NCBI GenBank assembly: GCA_019414565.1
Contig: DXLU01000006.1
Span: 27,884-91,883, forward strand
Source of the DNA: Collinsella sp.
GTDB lineage: Bacteria; Actinomycetota; Coriobacteriia; Coriobacteriales; Coriobacteriaceae
DNA: 64,000 bases
Direction of reading: 5' to 3'
Part shown: positions 40,463 through 48,429 of the stretch, piece after piece
How positions within the stretch are numbered: position 1 is the stretch's first letter
Layout: every line of letters begins with the position of its first letter
Made by a program: the position numbers and the translations under genes
The notes under the pieces: model-generated
What the model saw: the letters and a program-made list of their open reading frames with translations, nothing else
Told to the model about the DNA's origin: nothing
The model's database searches: none

Positions 40463-41146
40463 ATGTCCGATTCGAGCGACAGTTCTAAGCCGCGACTCAA
40501 GACCGCGGCCGTTCCACACTACACGGTGGGTGAGGAGATCATGAATTCCGTCACCCATGGTGTCGGCTGCCTGCTGGGTATCGCGGGCCTGGTGCTCCTG
40601 GTCGTATTCGCCGCCCTGCGCGGCGGAGGCTCGGCCCACATGGCCGCGGCAATTGTCTATGGTGTCAGCATTATTCTCGAATACCTAGCCTCCACGCTCT
40701 ACCACGCGATTCAGCCCGCGCGCGCCAAGCGCGTGTTTCGCATCATCGACCACAGCTGCATCTACCTGCTCATAGCCGGCAGCTATACCCCGTTTTGCCT
40801 CATCACGCTCGCAAACGACGGCGGCCCTGCGCTGTTCTTTGCCGTGTGGGCCATCGCCATCATCGGCATCGCACTCGAGTGCTTTTTGCGCGAGCGTCAG
40901 CCGCACTGGGTAAGCGGCCTGGTCTATCTGCTGATGGGCTGGCTTGTCGTCTTTAAGCTGCCCGAGCTCGTGTCGCTGCTCAACCCCGTGGCACTTGCCC
41001 TGCTCGCCGTCGGCGGCGTGTGCTATACCGCGGGAGTGCCGTTCTATATCGCCAAAAACGTGCGCTATCTGCACAGTGTTTTCCACTTGTGGGTGCTCGC
41101 CGGCAGCATCTTCCAGTTCATGGCGGTGATCCTCTTCGTAATCTAG
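40463..41146 (+). CDS. Hemolysin III / PAQR-family membrane protein
   Basis: This 227-residue protein has seven hydrophobic segments. The family motifs are seen: EEIMNSVTHGVGCLLG near the N-terminus, STLYHA, and RIIDHSCIYLLIAGSYTPF, with a C-terminal His in YLHSVFHLWVLAGS. The conserved Ser/His/Asp set fits the putative metal-dependent hydrolase site of this family. The role in membrane homeostasis is known only broadly; hemolytic action should not be assumed. The start is set by GGAGG at 40447. Confidence 0.9.
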   Translation: MSDSSDSSKPRLKTAAVPHYTVGEEIMNSVTHGVGCLLGIAGLVLLVVFAALRGGGSAHMAAAIVYGVSIILEYLASTLYHAIQPARAKRVFRIIDHSCIYLLIAGSYTPFCLITLANDGGPALFFAVWAIAIIGIALECFLRERQPHWVSGLVYLLMGWLVVFKLPELVSLLNPVALALLAVGGVCYTAGVPFYIAKNVRYLHSVFHLWVLAGSIFQFMAVILFVI

Positions 41147-41254
41147 CGACCGCGCCCACGGCCCCGCTCGCACGGGCGACCGGCGCAATTGCCCTATCCG
41201 TCACCTACGCTTACTACCCAACGTCCCGAATCTTGGAGGTTCGAGAAACTCCCG

Positions 41255-42628
41255 ATGGACATAACCATCTCCCTTATTACCACGCTCGTTTTAACACTTA
41301 TCAACGGCTACTTCTCCATGTCCGAGATGGCTCTCACCACGGCCAAGCGCGCCGTGTTGGAACACGATGCCGAGGAGGGCGATAAGCGCGCCGAGCGCGC
41401 CGTCCAGCTTGCCGCCGATTCCGACCAGCTGCTCGCCACCATCCAGGTCGCTATCACGCTCGTGGGCTTTGCCTCGTCCGCCGTCGCCTCGACGAGTCTG
41501 TCCGACCCGCTTGCCACGTGGCTCATGAGCTTTGGCATCGCGCCGCTCTCCGCCATCGCGCGCGGCCTGGCGCCGGTCATCATCACCGTCGCGGTCGCCT
41601 TCGTGTCCATCGTGATCGGCGAGCTCGTCCCCAAGCGCATCGGCCTGGCCAATGCCGAGGGCGTGTCCAAGCAGGTCGTGGGCCCGCTTTCCGTGTTCCA
41701 GAAGATCGCCCGTCCGCTCGTGTGGCTGACTGGCGCTTGCTCCGATGGCCTGGCCCGCATCTTGCGTATCAAGAGTGCCGACGACCGTCAGAACGTCTCG
41801 GAAGAAGAGATCAAGTACATGGTCTCGGAGCAGGACGACCTGCTCGACGAGGAAAAGCGCATGATCCACGAGATCTTTGACCTGGGCGACACCGTTGCCC
41901 GCGAGGTCATGGTGCCGCGCGTGGACACCACCATGTGCGAGGACGACGAGACGGTCGCCAGCGTGCTATCCACCATGCGCCAGACCGGCTTCAGCCGCAT
42001 CCCCGTCTATCACGAGGACCCCGACAACGTCGCGGGCATCGCGCACATCAAGGACCTGATCCAGCCCGCGCTCGACGGCAAGGGCGACCAGCCCATCGCC
42101 GGCTTTTTGCGCGACGCCACCTTTGTGCCCGACACCAAGGACATCCTGCCGCTGCTGTCCGAGATGCAGACCTCGCACGACCAGATCGTGGTCGTCGTGG
42201 ATGAGTACGGCGGCACGGCCGGCATCATCACCATCGAGGACATCGTCGAGGAGATCGTGGGCGAGATCGAGGACGAGTTCGACCCCGACAACAAGTACCT
42301 CACGCGCCTTTCGCGCCGCGAGTGGCTCGTCGATGGGCGTTTTTCGTGCGATGACGCGATTGAGCTTGGTTGGCCGCTCGAGGAAAGCGATGATTATGAG
42401 ACCATCGCCGGCTGGATTTTGGAGCTTTGCGACTCGGTGCCCGACATCGGAGAGGTGTTTGAGGTCGCGGGGTACAAGTTTAAAGTGCAGTCGATGCGTG
42501 GCCAGCGCATCTCGCTCATTCGCGTGATCGCTCCGGCCGAAACCGATAAGAAGGATTCCGAGTCTTCGGCAGAGAAGCCGGCGGCGTCGGGTGCGGGCTC
42601 TGTGGATCCGCACGATGGCGACGAGTAG
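41255..42628 (+). CDS. CNNM/HlyC-CorC family membrane protein with CBS pair
   Basis: The 457-residue protein has an N-terminal DUF21 (CNNM) membrane domain (GYFSMSEMALTTAKR, then IVIGELVPKRIGLANAEGV), two CBS domains (REVMVPRVDTTM and QIVVVVDEYGGTAGIITIED) and a C-terminal CorC_HlyC domain. Such proteins are implicated in Mg2+ or Co2+ efflux. I chose ATG 41255, where the first membrane segment begins; upstream codons to 41189 are not conserved in character. An Ala/Ser-rich tail ends the protein. Confidence 0.9.
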   Translation: MDITISLITTLVLTLINGYFSMSEMALTTAKRAVLEHDAEEGDKRAERAVQLAADSDQLLATIQVAITLVGFASSAVASTSLSDPLATWLMSFGIAPLSAIARGLAPVIITVAVAFVSIVIGELVPKRIGLANAEGVSKQVVGPLSVFQKIARPLVWLTGACSDGLARILRIKSADDRQNVSEEEIKYMVSEQDDLLDEEKRMIHEIFDLGDTVAREVMVPRVDTTMCEDDETVASVLSTMRQTGFSRIPVYHEDPDNVAGIAHIKDLIQPALDGKGDQPIAGFLRDATFVPDTKDILPLLSEMQTSHDQIVVVVDEYGGTAGIITIEDIVEEIVGEIEDEFDPDNKYLTRLSRREWLVDGRFSCDDAIELGWPLEESDDYETIAGWILELCDSVPDIGEVFEVAGYKFKVQSMRGQRISLIRVIAPAETDKKDSESSAEKPAASGAGSVDPHDGDE

Positions 42629-42652
42629 GACAAGGAAGAGTAGGGGAGAGTT

Positions 42653-43486
42653 ATGGCAGGCCTGTTCAACATCCTTAAGGTCACCGTCAGCGAGGACAAG
42701 ATCTGTGCGCATGTGCTGGTGAACCCCGGCATGCCGCTCATGACCTCGGAGGACATCGAGGCCACGGCGCGCGTGTACTACCTGGTACCGGCGATTGCCA
42801 AGCACCTGTGCCTGGGCGATTCCGGTCGCGAATTCCAGGACTGCATGGGCCAGACTGAGCTTTGCCACCTGCTAGAGCACGTGACGGTCGAGCTCATGAA
42901 CGAGACCGGTCTTGCCGGCAGCATCTCGTGCGGTCGCACGCGCGTGAGCGAGCACGACGAGCGCGTCTTTGAGGTTGAGCTTTCGTGTCCCGATGACGCG
43001 TTGGCCATTGGTGCGCTGTCGTCGGCGACCTTTATGATGGATTGGGCGTACCTGCACGCCGACCAGCCGGCTCCCGATGTGGACGGTACGGTCGCGGGCC
43101 TGCGCAACCTGGTGCTGGGCATGCGCGCCGAGGCCGAGGGCAAGGATCCTCACGAGGCCGTCGCCGCTGCGAACGGCGAAGATGCTGCCGAGGACGAGGG
43201 CGCTGACGAGGGTGATGTGCCGGTCGACGCCGAGCCTGTTGCCGATGCGACCGCCGAGTCCGTTCCCACCGAGCCCCAGGGCGTTCCCAACTTTGACGAC
43301 GAGCCCCAGGTGACGATTGATACCGAGGGCGCGGTCGCCGAAAACCACGAGGCTTCCGCTGCCGTCTTTGGCGGTGCGGCGACGGTTTCGGCGGGACCTG
43401 CGCATGAGGGCGGTCTGCCGCTCGTGGACGGCGCCGGCGAGGACCCGGGTGCCACGGTGGCCATGCCGGCTATGCCTCAGGAGTAG
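42653..43486 (+). CDS. Cyanophycin-synthetase N-domain-like orphan with disordered tail
   Basis: The first ~150 residues of this 277-residue protein include ELCHLLEHVTVELMNETGL, resembling the small N-terminal domain of cyanophycin synthetase (CphA), where an EHVALELQ-type motif occurs. The ATP-grasp and Mur-ligase domains of CphA are absent. Residues ~165-277 are Ala/Glu/Pro-rich and probably disordered. I cannot assign a function. It follows the CNNM-type gene by 24 bp and may be co-transcribed with it. Confidence 0.45.
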   Translation: MAGLFNILKVTVSEDKICAHVLVNPGMPLMTSEDIEATARVYYLVPAIAKHLCLGDSGREFQDCMGQTELCHLLEHVTVELMNETGLAGSISCGRTRVSEHDERVFEVELSCPDDALAIGALSSATFMMDWAYLHADQPAPDVDGTVAGLRNLVLGMRAEAEGKDPHEAVAAANGEDAAEDEGADEGDVPVDAEPVADATAESVPTEPQGVPNFDDEPQVTIDTEGAVAENHEASAAVFGGAATVSAGPAHEGGLPLVDGAGEDPGATVAMPAMPQE

Positions 43487-43622
43487 GCCTACGCGTTTAT
43501 CACCATCACGTACCTGCGCCTTTGCCGTACGCAGATGAGCGGAGCGGCAAGTGATGCGCTGCGGGTATAATGGACAGCATTCAAACGGTGGGCACCGACG
43601 TGCCCGCAGGAGAGGAATGATC

Positions 43623-44012
43623 ATGGGTAAGACTTTCAGCTTTGTCTCCGGCGCACTTTTTGGTGCCGCTGCCGGCGCTATTGTCGGCGTTGCTCTGGCC
43701 CCGCGCTCGGGCGCCGAGACCCGCGCCATGGCTGCCGATATCGCCAACGACGCTTGGGACAATATGCGTGACACCTACGAGCACAGCGCCGAGGAGGCCC
43801 GTGCTGCGGTCAACGATTTTGGCCCGATGGTCGACGCCAAGACCGACGACCTGCGCGCCAAGGTCGACCTGGCCCGCGAGCGCATGGACCAGCTGCGCGA
43901 GCAGCTCAACGACGCCATTTCGGGCGGCAACGTGACGCCTGCCGCCGACGTCGTGGTCGAGAACGCCGTCGAGACTGATGCCGAGGCTGCGGAGCCCTCG
44001 ACCGAGGCATAA
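43623..44012 (+). CDS. YtxH-like small membrane/coiled-coil protein
   Basis: The 129-residue protein has an N-terminal Gly/Ala-rich membrane segment (GALFGAAAGAIVGVALAPRSG), the YtxH hallmark, followed by a helical coiled-coil region (DLARERMDQLREQLNDAI) and an acidic tail. YtxH relatives are general-stress proteins in Firmicutes, with no defined activity. ATG 43623 is preferred, 7 nt after AGGAGAGG; ATG 43617 is too near. Its stop overlaps the next start (TAATG). Confidence 0.8.
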   Translation: MGKTFSFVSGALFGAAAGAIVGVALAPRSGAETRAMAADIANDAWDNMRDTYEHSAEEARAAVNDFGPMVDAKTDDLRAKVDLARERMDQLREQLNDAISGGNVTPAADVVVENAVETDAEAAEPSTEA

Positions 44013-44767
44013 TGCGCGCCGGGGATTTTGTCGGCGCCAAGATCTATCGCAAGCCTACCGAGGACAAGCGCACCAAAAAGGACGGCACGCCGCGCAGCCC
44101 TAAAAAGCTCGGAAAGATTCACTTTCCGGTCTTTACCCCGGGCGGTACGCGCGTGGTCGGCTTTATGGTCCGCCAGTCCGATATCGCGGGCATGATCGAG
44201 CGTCCCGACCGATTCGTAGCGCTCGATGCCATTGGTGTCTACGAGGGCGCCATCGCGGTTGACGACGTCAAGGGCACCTACGATACCGCTGCGGCCAAGC
44301 GCCTCGACATCAACCTGGACGATTGCATCATCTGGGTCGGTATGGACGTGCGCACGGAATCGGGCGACGTCGTGGGCTATTGCTCGGACGTTGAGTTCAA
44401 GCCGCGCTCGGGCATCGTGCAGGCATTCTATGTGACCGCCGGCGCTGCTTCGAGTGTTTTGGTTGGTGACACGCAGGTGCCGCCGACGATGCTGCGCGGC
44501 TACGAGAACGGCGCGATGGTCGTCTCGGACGAGGTCAAGTCGCTCGGGTATTCGGGCGGTGCGGCTGCCAAGGCCGCCGAGGCCAGCGTCGTGGTGGGCG
44601 ACAAGGTCAAAAAGGGCGCCAAGGTACTCGATGACAAGGGATCGGTCGCCGTGGACAAGGGCAGCCGCGCACTGGGCAAGCAGCTCGGCAAGACGCGCGG
44701 TATGTTCAAGGCCTTTAAGGACGAATACCAAAAGGCGAGCGGGGGCTCGTCAAAAGCTACAAAATAG
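44012..44767 (+). CDS. PRC-barrel domain protein
   Basis: This 251-residue protein has a PRC-barrel-like N-terminal part (KKLGKIHFPVFTPGGTRVVG and RPDRFVALDAIGVYEGAIAV), a second barrel-like repeat (GDVVGYCSDVEFKPRSGIV), and a basic C-terminal tail (Lys/Gly/Ala). It is translationally coupled to the YtxH-like gene. PRC barrels usually serve in RNA or membrane-associated assembly. A similar barrel sits at the N-terminus of the MgtE-like protein at 46577. Confidence 0.75.
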   Translation: MRAGDFVGAKIYRKPTEDKRTKKDGTPRSPKKLGKIHFPVFTPGGTRVVGFMVRQSDIAGMIERPDRFVALDAIGVYEGAIAVDDVKGTYDTAAAKRLDINLDDCIIWVGMDVRTESGDVVGYCSDVEFKPRSGIVQAFYVTAGAASSVLVGDTQVPPTMLRGYENGAMVVSDEVKSLGYSGGAAAKAAEASVVVGDKVKKGAKVLDDKGSVAVDKGSRALGKQLGKTRGMFKAFKDEYQKASGGSSKATK

Positions 44768-44787
44768 CGACGTACCAAATGATGGGA

Positions 44788-44822
44788 GGCAAGCCGGAGA
44801 CCTGTTGCTCCGGCTTGCTGTG
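44788..44822 (+). terminator. Hairpin after the PRC-barrel gene
   Basis: GCAAGCCGGAG (44788-44798) pairs with CTCCGGCTTGC (44807-44817). Only a weak T-rich stretch follows, so termination strength is uncertain. Confidence 0.6.
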
Positions 44823-44839
44823 TTTATGGGGGAGGGCAC

Positions 44840-46246
44840 ATGCGCCAAAACGGATCCAACTTAAACGGGCGTTCGGGTACGCGTCCGACGGCGCGCCGCG
44901 ACCTGGGGCAGCTGCCCAGCGGTCAGCGCAAGCGTCACCGTAAGCCCGGCGCGATGTACCTCAACCATAGCCGCGGCTTTAGCGACCGCAGTGCTCGCAT
45001 CGGCAACGGCCGTACGCCCCGTCGTTCGTCTCGCCTGCCCTATGCGCTCATCGCCGTGGGTTGCGCGCTCGTGCTGTTTATCGCTGCCGTCGTGGGCTAC
45101 GTCAACCGCAGTGTGGATGTGGAGCTCAACGGCCAGAAGACCGCGGTACGTGTGGGCTCTACGCTGCAGAATCTCATCGACGACCAGGAGTTGACTGACA
45201 CCTACGACGCAGGCGACCTGCTGGCCGTCGATGACAGCGTGCTCAAGCGCCATGGGGGCGAAAAGCTGTCGGTGAAGGTCGACGGCAAGCGCGTGAAGCA
45301 GGGCAAATGGGATAGCCGCGAACTTGAGGGCGGCGAGAAGGTGACGGTCAAGGATGGCCGTAACATCTACGAGAAGCACGAGGTTCAGGCTACGGTTATC
45401 GAGCCCAAGCTCAAGGTCGAGGGCACGGGCGCTATCGAGTATGTGCAGACGTGGGGTGTCCAGGGCCGCTCCGAGGTGTGGGTCGGCGAGCAATCGGGTA
45501 AGACGCAGGACCGCGGCGAGGTTGTGCCCGCCACCGATTGCGTCGTTGCGTGCGCCAGCGTGGCGCCCAGGGGCAACAAAAAGTACGTGGCGCTGACGTT
45601 TGACGAGGGTCCGAGCGGCGCTACCAAGCAGATCTTGCAGGTGCTCAAGGAAAAGGGCGTCACCGCGACGTTCTTCCTTTCGGGCGATGCGTCCGAGGCC
45701 TCGCCTGCCACGGCCAAGGCGATTGTCGATGCCGGGTGCGAGATCGGATCCAACAGCTACAGCGACGATTCGCTCAAGGGTCAGGACCGTGAGGCGGTAC
45801 GCGAACAGATCACGAAAGGCACCGATGCGATTAAGTCGGCGACCGGCGTGAAGACGATGCTGCTGCGTGCTCCCTACGCTGCCTTTGACGAGCAAAACTG
45901 GATTGATGCGATGGACCTGGTCTCCGCCGTGGTCTCGTGGAATATTGACTCGGGCGACTGGCTGCTCAACGGTGCCGACGAGCAGGTCTCGACGGTGCTC
46001 GATTCGGTGACGCCGGGCAATATCGTGCTGCTCACCGATAGAGACGAATGCGCCGAGCAGACGCTCGAGGCGCTGCCGCAGATTATCGACGGCCTCATTG
46101 CCGACGGCTACAAGATCGTGACGCTCAGCGACCTGGTCAAGACGGACACGTCGCTGAGCAAAAAGCTCACCTCGCTGACGAAGGCCACCATGCCCAAGGA
46201 TGCCGTGTTCCCCCAACTTGCCGAGGACAACGACACCGCAGAGTAG
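44840..46246 (+). CDS. Polysaccharide-deacetylase-like exported protein lacking metal ligands
   Basis: The 468-residue protein has a basic cytoplasmic N-terminus, one membrane anchor (ALIAVGCALVLFIAAVVGYV, ~69-90), a ~140-residue G5/ubiquitin-like region (VRVGSTLQNLIDDQELTD), and a NodB-fold domain from ~250. Motif 1 is TFDEGPS (usually TFDDGP). The motif 2 His-x3-His ligands are absent (IGSNSYSDDSL). Motif 3 RAPYAA is kept, and the motif 5 His is Thr (VLLTDRD). It is therefore predicted to be inactive or altered in metal use, perhaps binding cell-wall glycan. Its TAG stop starts a TAGTTATTGGG repeat. Confidence 0.85.
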   Translation: MRQNGSNLNGRSGTRPTARRDLGQLPSGQRKRHRKPGAMYLNHSRGFSDRSARIGNGRTPRRSSRLPYALIAVGCALVLFIAAVVGYVNRSVDVELNGQKTAVRVGSTLQNLIDDQELTDTYDAGDLLAVDDSVLKRHGGEKLSVKVDGKRVKQGKWDSRELEGGEKVTVKDGRNIYEKHEVQATVIEPKLKVEGTGAIEYVQTWGVQGRSEVWVGEQSGKTQDRGEVVPATDCVVACASVAPRGNKKYVALTFDEGPSGATKQILQVLKEKGVTATFFLSGDASEASPATAKAIVDAGCEIGSNSYSDDSLKGQDREAVREQITKGTDAIKSATGVKTMLLRAPYAAFDEQNWIDAMDLVSAVVSWNIDSGDWLLNGADEQVSTVLDSVTPGNIVLLTDRDECAEQTLEALPQIIDGLIADGYKIVTLSDLVKTDTSLSKKLTSLTKATMPKDAVFPQLAEDNDTAE

Positions 46247-46283
46247 TTATTGGGTAGTCATTTAAGAACGTCCCCAATGACTA
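46244..46283. repeat. TAGTCATTGGGG-type repeat, short copy
   Basis: TAGTTATTGGG (46244-46254, including the preceding gene's stop codon) and CCCAATGACTA (46273-46283) form the arms. It belongs to the family at 33980 and 37660. Confidence 0.75.
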
Positions 46284-46576
46284 TGTCACGGATGCGTCAG
46301 CCTTTGGTATGCCTGCGATGTGCAGCGCATAAATTTGGCGCCACAGCGCGATGCTGATGCTATAGTTACTGCGGATAATAAGGGTCAAGAGAAAGGTTGC
46401 AGGTGAAATCCAAACCTCGACCATACAGTCGATGACCCCATGCAGGTGCTTTTTGCGCATGCACGGGGTGTGAGCGCCGAGCGGCGTGCCGCCCGCGCAT
46501 GCGTATACATATCTAAAAGTCCACGGATGGCGCGCCGGCATGGCCGCGTCCGGAGGAATAATGATGGGGAGCACCA
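46284..46576 (+). promoter_or_regulatory. ~290-bp structured leader before the MgtE-like gene
   Basis: No gene is seen. The segment contains several pairable blocks (GTCGATGACCCC, GCATGCACGGGGT, GAGCGCCGAGCGGCG) and a purine-rich GGTTGCAGGTGAAATCC stretch. Its place before a Mg2+-type gene makes a metal riboswitch worth testing. The M-box consensus is not clearly matched by eye. A GGGGAG ribosome site ends it at 46571. Confidence 0.3.
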
Positions 46577-48421
46577 TTGAATTATCTGAGTGAGATGCTC
46601 AAATTGCCGGTCTTGGACGTCGACGGCGAAAAGCTCGGCGTGGTCAACGATTTTGGTATTGCTACCGGCGAAGTTTTTCCACACGTGACGTCGCTCGCGT
46701 TTCGCGGCCCCGGCAAGACGCCGTTTATGATCAGTTGGCGCAAATGGGTCGACCGTATCGACGAGACGGGCGTGTACCTTAAGGCGTCGGCCACCGAAAT
46801 CCGTTTTTCGTACCTGCAGCCGACCGAGCTCTTGCTCGCACGCGACGTGCTCAACAAGCAGATCGTCGACACGCAGGGCATGAAGGTCGTGCGCGTAAAC
46901 GACATCAAGTTTTCCATGTCGGGCGAAAACCAGCTGCGTCTGCTTGGTGCCGAGGTTGGCGCCCGCGGCTTGCTGCGCGCGATCAGCCCCACGCTCGAGC
47001 ATGTTGCCGAGGGCTTTATGAAGCACCTGGGTAAGCCGTTGAGCGAGGATATCATCGCCTGGTCCTACATGGACCTGCTCGATCGCTCGACTAAGAACAT
47101 CCAGCTCTCGGTGTCGCACAAGACGCTTGGCGAGCTGCATCCTGCCGACATCGCCGACATTATCGAGCAGCTCGACCCGCGCCTGCGTGCGCAGGTGTTT
47201 GCGCAGCTCGATACTGCCCAGGCCGCCGAGGCCATCTCGGAGTTCGATGACGACGAGCTTATGACCGAGATGCTCGAAGGTCTGTCCGACACCGACGCAT
47301 CGTCGATGCTGGCCATGATGGACCCGGACGACGCCGCCGATCTGATCGACGAGCTCGATTACGAGAAGGCCGAGAAGCTCCTGCGCCTGATGGGCGTCAA
47401 GGAGGAGAAGGCGATTCGTAACCTGTTAGGGTATGAAGACAACACCGCCGGCCGCATCATGACCTCGGAGTTTGTCTCCCTGCCCGCCACGGCAACGGTC
47501 GGTGACGCCATCGAGGCGATTCGCGAGCTCGACGAGGACTTCGAGAGCGTCTACTACGTCTATACCGAGGATCCGAGCGGCATGCTGACCGGCGTGCTTT
47601 CACTGCGCACGCTGATTGTAGCCGACCGCGACGCCACGCTGGGTCAGCTGGCCTATCGCGACCTGGTCTATGTGTCGCCCGACGAGGACCAGGAAGACGT
47701 GACGGACGAGATGACCAAGTACGACCTGGTTGCCATCCCTGTCTGCGACGAGAACCGTCATATCCTTGGTATCGTGACCTTCGACGACGCCATGGACGTT
47801 ATCGCCGAGGAGCATCAGGAGGACCTGCAGATCGCTGGTGTCGGCTCGGGTGACAGCGCGTCCGACGACTCGACGAACGTGCTCAGCTGGTTCGTGCATC
47901 GCCAGTACTGGGTTGTTGTATGGGGCATCGCGTCGTGCATCATGGCGACCGTGCTGGGAACGGCGCTCGGCTTCGCGCATCTGGTGGTGTTTCCCATGTG
48001 CGCCATGCCGCTCGTGCTGCTGGCGGCCTCGCGCATGGTGTCGTTCGTCAAGAACTACTTCCTGGAGTATGACGGTCACGACGACGAGCCCAAGCCGTAT
48101 CTGGGATTCTTCTTCCAGAGCACGGGCATGGGCCTGATTCTGTCACTCGTGACCTACCTGTGCGCCCAGCTGGTGCGCACCGCTGCATTCCCCGATGCGC
48201 CCATGTTTGAGGAGCAACTCTTTACCGGGTGCTTTAATATCGCTGCCATCATTTGCCTGGTTGGCAACATGAGCGCCGTGATTTACCTGATGGTGCTGTT
48301 CTGGCGTGACGAGCATGACCTCAACACGTCGGGCACCGCCATGAACGTCATTGCCGTCATGATCTCGTGTGTGGCGTATTGCATCGCCGCGGTGCTGCTC
48401 GCCATGTCAGTCATGGGTTAG
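46577..48421 (+). CDS. PRC-barrel / MgtE-N / CBS protein with non-canonical membrane domain
   Basis: The 614-residue protein starts at TTG 46577 (GGGGAG 5 nt upstream). Its order is PRC-barrel-like repeats (~1-150), an MgtE_N helical domain (~180-270; LHPADIADIIEQLDPRLR), a CBS pair (~285-410; GRIMTSEFVSLP) and ~5 membrane segments (~430-614). The membrane part lacks the recognisable MgtE channel signature (P...GNAG type). It may regulate, or form a distinct channel. It is 8 bp from the NRAMP-related gene, so the two probably act together in Mg2+ homeostasis. Confidence 0.8.
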   Translation: MNYLSEMLKLPVLDVDGEKLGVVNDFGIATGEVFPHVTSLAFRGPGKTPFMISWRKWVDRIDETGVYLKASATEIRFSYLQPTELLLARDVLNKQIVDTQGMKVVRVNDIKFSMSGENQLRLLGAEVGARGLLRAISPTLEHVAEGFMKHLGKPLSEDIIAWSYMDLLDRSTKNIQLSVSHKTLGELHPADIADIIEQLDPRLRAQVFAQLDTAQAAEAISEFDDDELMTEMLEGLSDTDASSMLAMMDPDDAADLIDELDYEKAEKLLRLMGVKEEKAIRNLLGYEDNTAGRIMTSEFVSLPATATVGDAIEAIRELDEDFESVYYVYTEDPSGMLTGVLSLRTLIVADRDATLGQLAYRDLVYVSPDEDQEDVTDEMTKYDLVAIPVCDENRHILGIVTFDDAMDVIAEEHQEDLQIAGVGSGDSASDDSTNVLSWFVHRQYWVVVWGIASCIMATVLGTALGFAHLVVFPMCAMPLVLLAASRMVSFVKNYFLEYDGHDDEPKPYLGFFFQSTGMGLILSLVTYLCAQLVRTAAFPDAPMFEEQLFTGCFNIAAIICLVGNMSAVIYLMVLFWRDEHDLNTSGTAMNVIAVMISCVAYCIAAVLLAMSVMG

Positions 48422-48429
48422 GTGGTCGC

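Noticed and set aside
40463..41146. True haemolysin
   Set aside because: The family name is historical; the sequence shows a PAQR-type membrane enzyme fold and gives no evidence of toxicity.
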